From Candidatus Hinthialibacteria bacterium OLB16 (GTDB taxonomy: Bacteria; Hinthialibacterota; Hinthialibacteria; OLB16), in contig LMZT01000164.1 of NCBI GenBank assembly GCA_001567115.1, positions 1 to 59,233 on the forward strand: a DNA stretch of 59,233 nucleotides. The letters run 5' to 3'. A program made the translations under genes and the position numbers. Positions 26,636-34,920 of the stretch are shown piece after piece. How positions within the stretch are numbered: position 1 is the first letter of the stretch; each line of letters begins with the position of its first letter. The notes beneath the pieces are model-generated. The model ran no database searches, had not been told where the DNA came from, and saw only the letters and a program-made list of their open reading frames with translations.

Positions 26636-27565
26636 TCAGCTTTCGCCTTGTGCGGGAAAATCCTCATCCATGACATCCACCCCATTGCGCAGCATCGCCT
26701 CGAGGGCCTCATGCAGGCCTTTGAGATCGGGGCGTGCCAGCGCATATTCCATGATGGTCAGGACATAGTCCATCTTGTTCCCCACATCATAACGTTTGCC
26801 CTGGAAACGATAGGCGCGCAGTTTTCCGCGTTGCGCCAGCACCTGCAGGGCATCGGTGAGCTGAACCTCATTGTTTTTTCCGGGTGGAAGCGCATCGAGA
26901 ATATCGAAAATTTCCGGGAGCAGAATGTACCTTCCCGCTGCAGCAAGGTTGCTGGGGGCTTCTTCACGCTTCGGTTTCTCGATGATCCGTTTGACCACAT
27001 ACTCGCCATCCCGGCCGCCATCGACCTCAAGGATGCCATAGCGTTCCACTTTGTCTGCAGGAACCTCTTCAACCGCCAGGACCGCATCCCCGGTGCGTTG
27101 GTGGATCTCGACCAGCTTTTTCAGGCAGGAACCGGCGGGGCGCAGCAGCGTGTCCCCGAGGAGAACCGCGAAGGACTCCGATTCGACATGGTCCCGGGCA
27201 TAACGAACCGCATCCCCCAGTCCGAGCAGGACCGGCTGGCGGACATAGTGGATGCGCGCCTGTGTCGTCAGTGTGCGGATTTCATCCAGCGCCGAGTGGC
27301 GTCCGCTCTTGCGCAGTTCCTCTTCGAGTTCAAAATTCCGGTCGAAGTGATCTTCGATGGCGTGTTTCCCTTTGCCGGTGATGATCAGGATATCCTGGAG
27401 TCCGGCATGAAGGGATTCTTCGACCACATACTGGATGGCCGGACGGTCAACGATCGGAAGCATCTCCTTGGGTTGGGCCTTGGTAGCCGGCAGCAGGCGT
27501 GTGCCGAAGCCAGCTGCTGGAATGACTGCCTTGCGAATCATCCGTTTCTTGTATTTTTCGGTCAA
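26636..27565 (-). CDS. galU: UTP-glucose-1-phosphate uridylyltransferase
   Basis: GalU makes UDP-glucose for surface polysaccharides. The 309-residue product shows RKAVIPAAGFGTRLLPATKA (nucleotide binding), PKEMLPIVDRPAIQYVVEES, and EDHFDRNFELEEEL. FAVLLGDTLL, VKRIIEKPKRE, GRYILLPEIFDILD and GKRYDVGNKMDYV are further GalU segments. TTG at 27565 is the best start, because GGAGG lies seven bases upstream; the ATG at 27541 has none and would begin directly at MIRKAVIP. The gene diverges from the PfkB sugar kinase at 27758, with about 190 bases between them holding both control regions. Confidence 0.95.
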   Translation of the reverse strand: MTEKYKKRMIRKAVIPAAGFGTRLLPATKAQPKEMLPIVDRPAIQYVVEESLHAGLQDILIITGKGKHAIEDHFDRNFELEEELRKSGRHSALDEIRTLTTQARIHYVRQPVLLGLGDAVRYARDHVESESFAVLLGDTLLRPAGSCLKKLVEIHQRTGDAVLAVEEVPADKVERYGILEVDGGRDGEYVVKRIIEKPKREEAPSNLAAAGRYILLPEIFDILDALPPGKNNEVQLTDALQVLAQRGKLRAYRFQGKRYDVGNKMDYVLTIMEYALARPDLKGLHEALEAMLRNGVDVMDEDFPAQGES

Positions 27566-27757
27566 AACCCCACCTCCACGGCGCTCTGGAATCTGTCGCT
27601 CCAGGGAATCTGAAGATCATCGCCGGAGTTTCTCACAGAATAAAGAGGGTGGCACGCGAGCCATCTTATCTGGATGAGCCAACCATGCCTGTGATAATGT
27701 CGGATGCTGATTCCACCACCTGTGGATCAATCAGAAAGAGAGATACCGATCAAGGCC

Positions 27758-28813
27758 ATGAATGCATCACGACTGAGTGAGATCCTGAACAAGCTGAAGG
27801 ACATGCGCATTGGAGTCCTGGGAGATTTCTGCCTGGACCGTTATTTCGACATCGAGCCATCACTTCAGGAAATATCACGGGAAACCGACCGTCCCGCACA
27901 CCAGGTCTTTCGCGTCCGCTGCTCACCAGGCGGGGCCGGGAATGTTGCCACCAATGTGAAGGATCTGGGAGTTGGGGATGTCGTCGCCATCGGCCCCCTT
28001 GGAAATGATGGGGAAGGCTTTGCCCTGCGGGATGCGCTGGCCAGCGCCGGGATCAATCAGGCCGGGCTGGTTTCTCATTCCGCCTATCTCACTCCGACAT
28101 ACAACAAACCGCTGGTGATCCATCCCGGCAGGGAGCCGGAGGAGCTCGACCGCATCGATATCCGCACACGCGGCACTCTGGATCTCGATCTCGAAAACCA
28201 GCTGCTGAATCACCTCGACCAGGCTTTCCCGGGACTCAATGGGTTGCTGGTGGCCGATCAATTCGAGGAAAGAAACCACCACTGTGTGTCCGATCGAATC
28301 AGAGCCCGGATCATCGAATCATCCAGGAAGCACCCGGAAAAGGTGGTATTCGCCGATTCACGCGCCCGAACCGCCGAGTTTCACTCGGTGCTGCTTAAAC
28401 CCAACGCCACCGAGGCGGCACTCGCTCTGGGCAGGAAAGAAGCTCCAAAAGGCATCGCGGAGACAGTTGAGGTGGGCCGGGAGCTGGCCGCGCGTGCGGG
28501 CAAACCAGTCTATATCACAGTGGGGGAAGAGGGTGTGCTGCTGGTGGAATCACCGCAGGCCAAAGGGGTCCATATCCCCGGATTTCCTGTTCCGCCTCCG
28601 GTGGATATCTGCGGCGCGGGAGACACCACGATTGCCGCAATGGCAGCAGCCCTGTGTGCCGGAGCCACCCTGGAGGAAGCCGGGCTGCTCGGATGCCTGG
28701 CTGCTTCGATAACAGTCCAGAAAATCGGGATCACCGGAACAGCGAATCCGGATGAGTTGATCCGCAGGCTGGATGAATACAATGCCCGGGGTTTGAAGTC
28801 GATTCGGGTGTAA
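27758..28813 (+). CDS. PfkB-family sugar kinase, HldE (RfaE) kinase-like
   Basis: The 351-residue product has the ribokinase fold. VLGDFCLDRYF opens it, as in the heptose-7-phosphate kinase domain of HldE. RCSPGGAGNVATNVKDLG is the first PfkB signature, and DICGAGDTTIAAMAAALCAG is the second, with the catalytic Asp in GAGD. There is no C-terminal nucleotidyltransferase domain, so it would be a stand-alone kinase. The nearby GHMP kinase (31309-32412) also resembles a heptose-phosphate kinase, so a role in nucleotide-heptose synthesis is possible, but other sugar phosphates are not excluded. The ATG at 27758 is chosen over 27704, which adds 18 unconserved residues. Confidence 0.8.
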   Translation: MNASRLSEILNKLKDMRIGVLGDFCLDRYFDIEPSLQEISRETDRPAHQVFRVRCSPGGAGNVATNVKDLGVGDVVAIGPLGNDGEGFALRDALASAGINQAGLVSHSAYLTPTYNKPLVIHPGREPEELDRIDIRTRGTLDLDLENQLLNHLDQAFPGLNGLLVADQFEERNHHCVSDRIRARIIESSRKHPEKVVFADSRARTAEFHSVLLKPNATEAALALGRKEAPKGIAETVEVGRELAARAGKPVYITVGEEGVLLVESPQAKGVHIPGFPVPPPVDICGAGDTTIAAMAAALCAGATLEEAGLLGCLAASITVQKIGITGTANPDELIRRLDEYNARGLKSIRV

Positions 28814-28821
28814 TCTGAGGG

Positions 28822-29241
28822 CTATCCGATCCGGCTGCCTTCGGTGGTATGGACCACCTTGCCATGTTTGACCCCTCGCAGGGCAATCATTTTTTCCGCA
28901 AGGGCTCGAACTTCCCCGCATCTGCCGCGCAGAATAATGACTTCCAGACAGTTGTCGTTATCCAGGTGGATATGGGTCGAAACCACCACCAGACCGGCAT
29001 GATGGTGCTGCAGATCGGTCAGGCGGTGAGCAAGCTCCGAGAAATGGTGGTCATACACCAGGGTTACTGTGGCGGCGACTTTTTCGCTGGCATCCGCCCA
29101 TTCTTCTTCAATCAGGGCATCTCGAACCAGGTCCCGGATTGCTTCGGAACGGTTGGTGTAACCCTGGCTTTGAATCAGGCTGTCATAACGCGCCAGGAGA
29201 TCCTCGGGTATTGTAATGGTATAGCGTTCCATCCGGGCCAT
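28822..29241 (-). CDS. nikR: Nickel-responsive regulator NikR
   Basis: NikR is a tetrameric ribbon-helix-helix repressor controlled by nickel. The 139-residue product has the DNA-binding ribbon MERYTITIPEDLLARYDSL and the helix NRSEAIRDLVRDAL. The ACT-like metal domain keeps the square-planar nickel ligands: His90 and His92 (STHIHLDND), Cys98 (NCLEV) and His79 (LQHHHAG), with the same spacing as E. coli His87, His89, Cys95 and His76. The ATG at 29241 is preferred; a TTG at 29253 is possible. It converges with the sugar kinase (8 bases apart at the stops). No nickel transporter, urease or hydrogenase gene is in the window, so its target lies elsewhere. Confidence 0.93.
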   Translation of the reverse strand: MARMERYTITIPEDLLARYDSLIQSQGYTNRSEAIRDLVRDALIEEEWADASEKVAATVTLVYDHHFSELAHRLTDLQHHHAGLVVVSTHIHLDNDNCLEVIILRGRCGEVRALAEKMIALRGVKHGKVVHTTEGSRIG

Positions 29242-29297
29242 GATATTTATCAATCCCCCATTTTTGACAGAGTTGAATCAGGGTAAACTCTCCCTCC

Positions 29298-30964
29298 ATG
29301 CCCGTCAAACGCCCTGTTTTTCTTTTCCTGGTGCTGCTGCTGGCTGCCGGTGTGCGCCTGGCGGGGATTCGCTTTGGAGAGCCTCTGGCTGTCCATCCGC
29401 ATGAAGATCTGCTGATAACAGATGCCATGGAAGCCGGCGCCCGAAAGGGACACCCGGGCCGTTTCGAATATCCCAGCGGGATGGTTTATTTCACCCTGGC
29501 GGTGCAGGGGCTGCATTATTTATTCAGCGGAGCCGATTCGGTTCGTGATTTCTGGATGTCCTATAACAGCCATCCATTTGAGTTTCACCTCTGGTCACGA
29601 GTCGCCACAGTTTTCTGGGCGCTGGCCGGGATCTGGGGTATCTGGCTGCTCGGATCGGAATGGGATCGCGGGCGCACATCGATGCGTTTCCTTGGAGGGG
29701 CGGGAGCCTGGCTTCTGGCAGTCCATCTTCTTCATATCCGGGAGAGCCGTTTCGCCACAGTCGATGTCCCCCTGGCCACTGCAATTACCTTTGCTTTGTG
29801 GTGGTTGCTGCGGGAATACCATCGCCCGGCTACGACCATTTTACGGTTGCTGCCGATCGCCTTGTTCATCGGGATCTGCAGCGGGATTCACTACCCGGCG
29901 CTGCTGCTGATCTTTCCGATGTGGTATGTCGGTCTTGCAGCTGCTCTGAAAGAAAAGGAAACCTCGCTTTCATTTTCCTGGATGATCGGCTGCGCCGCTC
30001 TGCAGCTGGTCTGCGCTGGAGCCGGTTTTCTACTGACAACTCCGCATGCCCTGATCGACAGCGGAAAACTCTGGTCGGATATCGGTTTTGGAATGTATTC
30101 AGCATTCAGCGAAGGGGGAGCCATTGAAACAGGCTCATCCCTGGGATATCTGCAGGGGCCATGGCTGTGGGGGGGAGGGATCGCCCTCGGAGTATTTTCA
30201 TTCTTTGGCCTGATGATGGCTGTTTTGAGGCATGAGGAAGAAGATCGTGTCCTGCTGAGTTTCGCTGTCCCATTCTTCATTATCCTCGGGCTGGCTGCGG
30301 CGGTCTGGGGAAGGTGGTTTCTGCCTCTGGTTCCACTCCAGATTCTGTGGGCTGTCCGCTTTATCGCGGTTTATGCAGACCATCCCTGGGCGGTCCAGTG
30401 GATGGCCTCCGGTGCGAGAAAAACCGTTGCTTGGATCATTCTCTTCTGATTGGCCTGGAGAGTCTTGTTCCCGCACTTCGCCAGGCCCACCTGCTGCGGA
30501 AAACTGACAGCCGGGTTGCGGCAATGGGCTTGCTCGATTCTTCTGTTCGGCCTCTCGATGTGGTTCTGACCACTCCATTCTGCCCGCCACTTCCGAAAAC
30601 AGTTCAAAAGCGGACCGAGCGAGGACTGCTGGTCGATCGTGCCGCGTTCGAAAAAGGGCAGCCTTATCAGCCGTCAATTGCCTCCCTCGAGGATTTCAGG
30701 GAGGAAGGGGTCAATCTGATCCTGTATTCATCCTTTTACTGGGATGCAGCTCTTGACCGCTCGTTGATCCACAGGATTCCGAGCCTGGCCTCCTACTCGG
30801 CCTTCTTGACCGACCTGAAGCTGCAGGCAGGACAGGAACTGGAGGTTCTCTCGACTTCTGGTGATGTGCCATTTCACGCGGAGGACCGGTTTGCTCCTAC
30901 CTTCCACTTATGGAGCCGGCGTTGCCCCGGCCCGGATGTGTTCTTATACCGCCTGAGAAAATGA
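29298..30964 (+). pseudogene. GT39-like membrane glycosyltransferase with one-base frameshift
   Basis: The first 383 residues are a polytopic membrane domain. They open MPVKRPVFLFLVLLLAAGVR, then the first external loop HPHEDLLITDAMEAG and FEYPSGMVYFTLAVQGLHYL, typical of dolichyl-phosphate-mannose-type GT-C transferases, and about ten helices. The frame stops at 30449, right after the last helix. The -1 frame then continues from about 30440 with LIGLESLVPALRQAHLLR and a soluble C-terminal domain of about 170 residues ending PDVFLYRLRK. Family members have just this order, so one missing base between about 30418 and 30448 splits the gene. It diverges from nikR, with 56 bases between the two starts. 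Confidence 0.75.
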
Positions 30965-31186
30965 ACAGGCTCTCAGCCAGGAAAGGCCGACAGCCGCATT
31001 TTCCCTCCTGAGCCATAACCAATGGTTCCTCTGGTTCTCTCAACCCCCCCAGGGCGATTTCCTTCCGGTTTTGTATCCGGAATCTTTCTCAGAAGAGGAC
31101 ATGCTGTGAGTTGTAGCGGATGGCTTTAGAGGTGCGCCTTTCGTCAGTAATGCCAACAACGACAGGGGTATTATGAAGATGACGTA

Positions 31187-31262
31187 TGGCTGGGGAGGGA
31201 GGAGTCGAACCTCCAAACTCCTGCTCCAAAGGCAGGTGACTTTACCATTCGTCTACTCCCCA
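31187..31262 (-). tRNA. tRNA-Gln (anticodon UUG)
   Basis: On the minus strand the sequence folds into a full cloverleaf of 73 bases plus an encoded CCA. The acceptor is TGGGGAG paired with CTCCCCA, followed by discriminator G and CCA. The D arm is GAC...GTC. The anticodon stem CCTGC/GCAGG encloses the loop CTTTGGA, giving anticodon TTG. The T arm is GGAGG-TTCGACT-CCTCC. The gene lies 46 bases downstream of the GHMP kinase stop on the same strand. No integrase or repeated attachment site is next to it. Confidence 0.97.
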
Positions 31263-31308
31263 AACCGACTTCTGATTATCTGATTCTTTCTTCCACCATG
31301 CAAGAGAT

Positions 31309-32412
31309 TTAAATCCTGCCGAAGTTGTCCGGGATGGGCGGGTTCCAGTTGTCCAGCCCCCGCGAATCAATCCGCACCGGCAGTATCTGAACCCCGGCGA
31401 CCGCACGCAGAGCACGCTTCAGGCGGTGTGTGTCATGCGGCCCACAGATGAACACCAGGCACCCGCCTCCTCCGGCTCCACAGGCTTTTCCCCCAGTCGC
31501 ACCCGAACTCATGGCGACCTGGAACAGGTGGTCGATATTCTCATTGGTCACATCCGGATGCAGCCTCTTCTGGCACTCCCAGTTTCGGGTCATCAGCTGG
31601 CCGACCGCATCCAGCTCACCCAGAATCAGAGCATCCTTCATGTCCCGTGCGATGCGCTTCATCTCCTCGATGGCTTCATGAGTGGTGCCGCGGCCGGAAT
31701 GGTAGGCTTGTGAGACCTTCTGGTGGACATCCCCGGAAAGGCGGGATTTGCCGGTATAGATCAACACCAGGTTGCTCTCGAGCTCGCGCAGCACACTCCT
31801 TGAAGTCACCAGCTGCGAGGCTTTGACATCATCCCCGCGGAACTCCATGAACTCCAGCCCTCCCAGAGCACTGGCATAATGATCCTGTTTGCCTCCACGA
31901 ATGCCGAGACGTTCCCGTTCGATCGAGCTGGCCATTTCAGCCACCTCCGAGGGAAGCAGCGGTTTTCCCGCATACTTTGCCAGAGCTCCAATCAGGGCCA
32001 CTCCCAGCGATGCACTGGTTCCCAGTCCTGAACCGGGTGGCGCAGTGCTTTCGGTGATCAGGGTAAACCCTCCAGCGAGGTCCATCTCCTTGATGGCTGC
32101 TTTGACCAGATCGACATTGCCATCGTACTCGAGATCGGCAACCCGGCGGGCCTCGATATAAATATCGAAATCAGCCGAGTAGATTTCAACAGACTCATCT
32201 TCCAGTCGCGAATGAAAGCGCCAGCCTCGATCGCCGGCCTCCGCACGGGAGGTTTTAGAAAGGACAGTCACTGTGGAGTTCAGGTCAATGGCCACATTGA
32301 CCACCCCGCCCGGGGTTTTCTGGCAGAACTCCGCGACATCGGTCCAGCCTCCAGCCAGGTCGACCCGAACCGGGGCGCGTGCTCTTACAAGGAAAGGAAG
32401 TTCTTTTTTCAC
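31309..32412 (-). CDS. GHMP sugar kinase, heptose-7-phosphate kinase (HddA)-like
   Basis: The 367-residue product has the three GHMP motifs. Motif 1 is RAPVRVDLAGGWTDVAEF at 12-29, motif 2 is the ATP loop PPGSGLGTSAS at 125-135, and motif 3 is KACGAGGGGCLVFI near 310. The AGGWTD opening and the motif-2 sequence are those of D-glycero-alpha-D-manno-heptose 7-phosphate kinase (HddA) and of fucokinase-like enzymes. In the GDP-heptose route HddA follows GmhA and precedes GmhB and HddC, none of which is seen here. The ATG at 32412 follows GATCTGGAGGAAATTGTG. The gene is about 40 bases downstream of the GH172 gene on the same strand. Confidence 0.83.
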   Translation of the reverse strand: MKKELPFLVRARAPVRVDLAGGWTDVAEFCQKTPGGVVNVAIDLNSTVTVLSKTSRAEAGDRGWRFHSRLEDESVEIYSADFDIYIEARRVADLEYDGNVDLVKAAIKEMDLAGGFTLITESTAPPGSGLGTSASLGVALIGALAKYAGKPLLPSEVAEMASSIERERLGIRGGKQDHYASALGGLEFMEFRGDDVKASQLVTSRSVLRELESNLVLIYTGKSRLSGDVHQKVSQAYHSGRGTTHEAIEEMKRIARDMKDALILGELDAVGQLMTRNWECQKRLHPDVTNENIDHLFQVAMSSGATGGKACGAGGGGCLVFICGPHDTHRLKRALRAVAGVQILPVRIDSRGLDNWNPPIPDNFGRI

Positions 32413-32450
32413 AATTTCCTCCAGATCAAAAAGAAGATCGATTCTTCCCC

Positions 32451-33932
32451 TCAGGGAATCTGCATCATTTCGATCGCATCGACACCCAGAAAATAACCCG
32501 GGTTCTCGGATTGATGCAGTTTCGACTTCGGGCTGGCCCCGGTGTTCCTGAAGTGCAGAACATGCCTGCCAGCCGCCAGTTCGCCACGGAAAATGGTCAG
32601 AGATGTTTTATCGACAGTGGGAGAATAGAGATCGACCGGTCCAGTCGGTTTGCCATCATCGAGAGCGATGGTATAGATGCCATAATCGAATGACTTGGTC
32701 AGCAGGAGGCGCAAAACGACCTTCTGAGTCTCCTTCACTTCGAATGGAATCGAAATCTCACCCTCCGGTTCGGTGGCCGAAATCAGCACCTGCTTCCCGC
32801 CACTCCATTGTCCTCCATTCTGCACCTCCATGGAGCCTTTGGAGAGAGTTATGGAACTGGTCACCGCCTCGATTTCATAAGATTCAAATGGGCGTTGACG
32901 CTCACTCAAGGGCGGCAGAGGGGCGAAGCGCCGTGGCTTCCCCTCCTGGTACCAGAAGGCTACAGAGGCATAATCATCCGCACGCTCGATAAAACCCGAA
33001 GTCATTTTTCCCTCGGAATCCACCCTGGCTCCCATGTGTTCGATTTCAACACGAATCGATTTGGCAAATCGGATCGGGTCACGGACATGCCAGCGATAAG
33101 CGGTGCCGCGATGGCCTGTTTCATACCCTTCCCAGATGGTCACTCCATGGTTCATCTGCTGAAACTCCCTGAAGCCCCAGGCATCACAGAAGTAATCTTC
33201 TGTTCCGGTGCCCATCAGAACTGGCTCAGTGCTCCCATCGATGTAGATGAAATCATCCCCCTCACCGAACCATGAATCCTCGGCATGCAGGACCGACAGG
33301 ACAGTTCCGACATAGTGCCCTCGCCCTTCGGTATCGAGCAGCAGGTAGTTTTTCCCGGCCTGGCAGGGTTTTTCCTGCCGGTACTGCGCATGGAAGTAGG
33401 CTGTGTTGTGCGGCAGAGAAGGCACTGAAACCCAGTCGATATAATAATAAAAGGCGCCGACACGTTTGGTGGATTCGTTCGTCACTTCCAGCCGGGCTTT
33501 CTTCTGGAAAGGCATCCGCCAGAAGCAGTTATAGGCACGCCCGTCCGATGAAATTTCAATCGGCAGGCACTGGTAAGCCTTGCGGAGGCCATGCCCGACT
33601 CCGAAAAAGTCTCCCAGCGGAGACTCGACTCCCGGCTCCTCACGGTCGTCATAATAAATCCGAAAAACCAGCGATGCCGGGTAATACTCATCATCGGCTG
33701 CAATAGTAAACCAGATATGGCGGATTTCTCCGGGGCCATTCAGCTCACCCAGGACCAGAGTCTGGCCCGGTTCGATCTGGCGATTATCGGCATTCGAGGT
33801 CTGCCAGGGTTGGCCGACACTTGAGGCCCGATGGGAAGTTTCATCTTCGATACGTGTCAAATCCCCCAAAGAGCCTGCTCCCCAGGAAAACCCGCACACC
33901 AGCAATAGAGCAACTAAAAGCAGTTTTTTCAT
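32451..33932 (-). CDS. Secreted GH172 (DUF2961) family glycoside hydrolase
   Basis: The 493-residue product has a signal peptide (MKKLLLVALLLVCGFSWGAG) and then the DUF2961 domain, two linked jelly-roll folds. Recognisable blocks are GPGEIRHIWFTIAADDEYY, DYREEPGVESPLGDFFGVGHG-type sequence, and FIYIDGSTEPVLMGTGTEDYF. The GTGTEDYF and PLGDFFG segments are characteristic of the family. Characterised members act on fructofuranose and arabinofuranose linkages; this one could use either or a related furanoside. A C-terminal beta module (about 370-493) with VDLYSPTVDKTSLTIFRGEL may bind carbohydrate. The ATG at 33932 follows AAAGGGGTAGATGTG; a start at 34010 would place 26 residues before the signal peptide and is rejected. 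Confidence 0.88.
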   Translation of the reverse strand: MKKLLLVALLLVCGFSWGAGSLGDLTRIEDETSHRASSVGQPWQTSNADNRQIEPGQTLVLGELNGPGEIRHIWFTIAADDEYYPASLVFRIYYDDREEPGVESPLGDFFGVGHGLRKAYQCLPIEISSDGRAYNCFWRMPFQKKARLEVTNESTKRVGAFYYYIDWVSVPSLPHNTAYFHAQYRQEKPCQAGKNYLLLDTEGRGHYVGTVLSVLHAEDSWFGEGDDFIYIDGSTEPVLMGTGTEDYFCDAWGFREFQQMNHGVTIWEGYETGHRGTAYRWHVRDPIRFAKSIRVEIEHMGARVDSEGKMTSGFIERADDYASVAFWYQEGKPRRFAPLPPLSERQRPFESYEIEAVTSSITLSKGSMEVQNGGQWSGGKQVLISATEPEGEISIPFEVKETQKVVLRLLLTKSFDYGIYTIALDDGKPTGPVDLYSPTVDKTSLTIFRGELAAGRHVLHFRNTGASPKSKLHQSENPGYFLGVDAIEMMQIP

Positions 33933-34046
33933 CACATCTACCCCTTTCAGTATTGATCCAGAACCTGAAACAATAGTCCGCTCACCTGGACTCGCCAAGT
34001 GCATACCCATAAAAAAACCGGTATTCCTGTTATGGGAGACAAGTTA

Positions 34047-34075
34047 TTGACAGATGACCAGAAGGAATGTAAGGT
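34047..34075 (+). promoter_or_regulatory. Possible promoter of the first pseudopilin gene
   Basis: TTGACA at 34047-34052 is a perfect sigma-70-type -35 element. At a 17-base spacer lies TAAGGT, a poor -10 (three of six matches). It sits in the 193-base divergent region between the GH172 gene and the pseudopilin gene, about 50 bases before the ATG at 34126. The weak -10 makes this tentative. Confidence 0.25.
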
Positions 34076-34125
34076 ATGCCTAACAAAGATTAGACACGGA
34101 TGCCGTTCGGAGGTTCTTCTAACAA

Positions 34126-34920
34126 ATGAAATCACATGATGCCCGCCCAAACCCGGGAGCTCCGAAAGGATGCTCTAAGGGGTTCACCCTGATCGAATTG
34201 CTGATTGTCATTGCAATCATCCTGATTCTGATTTCCATTGCACTCCCGAATTTCCTGGCAGCCCAGATTCGTGCCAAGGTGGCGCGAGCCGAAGCTGATA
34301 TGAAATCGATGACAACCGCGCTGGAGTTTTTCCGGACCGAACATTCCCATTACCCTGTTGGAACCGACAGCCCCGAAGCGGTTCCAATTGAAGTCAAGGA
34401 GCATTTCCAGCAGGGAGGAAGTTATGGATTTTACACGTTCCGGACTGTCTTTTCAGGGAAAGGGGCTGAGAGCCTGGGGTTTCCAAGTGTTCCCAGTGGA
34501 ACACCGGTTGGAGTGGTCCCCGGGTTGACCACTCCAGTTGCCTATATTCATTCAGTCCCCACAGATCCTTTCACCTCGCTTCCCGGGTTTCTGACCTACA
34601 GCTACCGTGAGGATCGCTCCAAGCCTCTTGTAGGATGGGTGGTTTCAAGCTTCGGCCCCGACATGGATGAATTTGAAAATACGGGAAAGAGCGGGACCGG
34701 TGCAGGATGCCGAACTCCGCTCCTGCCTGCCCTGGATGCTCAAGTCGGAGGGCGGCATGGCGACATCAATGAAAGAGCTGCGCACCCAGGCTCGGATGCG
34801 ACCGGGATGGTGGGCGGAGAGCCTTCACGGTCTTTTCTGGCGGAACAGATGAAGTTTCTGGCTTACAGCCCAACCAATGGGATCACCAGCGATGGAGATA
34901 TTTTCACGATTGGACCTTGA
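34126..34920 (+). CDS. Prepilin-type pseudopilin with YSPTNG tail, copy A
   Basis: The 264-residue product is a type IV pilin-like protein. A 19-residue leader ends in Gly19, and the mature part starts FTLIELLIVIAIILILISIA with Glu at mature position 5 (Glu24), so a PilD-type peptidase should cleave and methylate it. PNFLAAQIRAKVARAEADMK is the amphipathic end of the helix. The globular part (about 60-250) has a DPF turn (VPTDPFTSLPGFLTYSYRED) as in PulG-like major pseudopilins. The last 20 residues read AYSPTNGITSDGDIFTIGP. Two other proteins here share this tail. No secretion ATPase or secretin is adjacent. Its stop touches that of the converging Gfo/Idh gene. Confidence 0.88.
   Translation: MKSHDARPNPGAPKGCSKGFTLIELLIVIAIILILISIALPNFLAAQIRAKVARAEADMKSMTTALEFFRTEHSHYPVGTDSPEAVPIEVKEHFQQGGSYGFYTFRTVFSGKGAESLGFPSVPSGTPVGVVPGLTTPVAYIHSVPTDPFTSLPGFLTYSYREDRSKPLVGWVVSSFGPDMDEFENTGKSGTGAGCRTPLLPALDAQVGGRHGDINERAAHPGSDATGMVGGEPSRSFLAEQMKFLAYSPTNGITSDGDIFTIGP

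Noticed and set aside
26648-27613. 321-codon plus-strand frame opposite galU
   Set aside because: It is the antisense shadow of galU, with no recognisable domain.
27645-27660. T-box-like core AGGGTGGCACGCGAG upstream of the sugar kinase
   Set aside because: It is one base short of the AGGGTGG-N-ACCGCG core, has no terminator stem after it, no visible stem I and specifier loop before it, and the downstream gene is not an amino acid gene.
31187-31308. tRNA-Gln as an integration site of a mobile element
   Set aside because: There is no integrase, no repeat of the tRNA 3' end nearby, and both sides carry ordinary sugar-metabolism genes.
33933-34010. N-terminal extension of the GH172 protein
   Set aside because: It would put 26 hydrophilic residues ahead of a clean signal peptide that has its own ribosome binding site.
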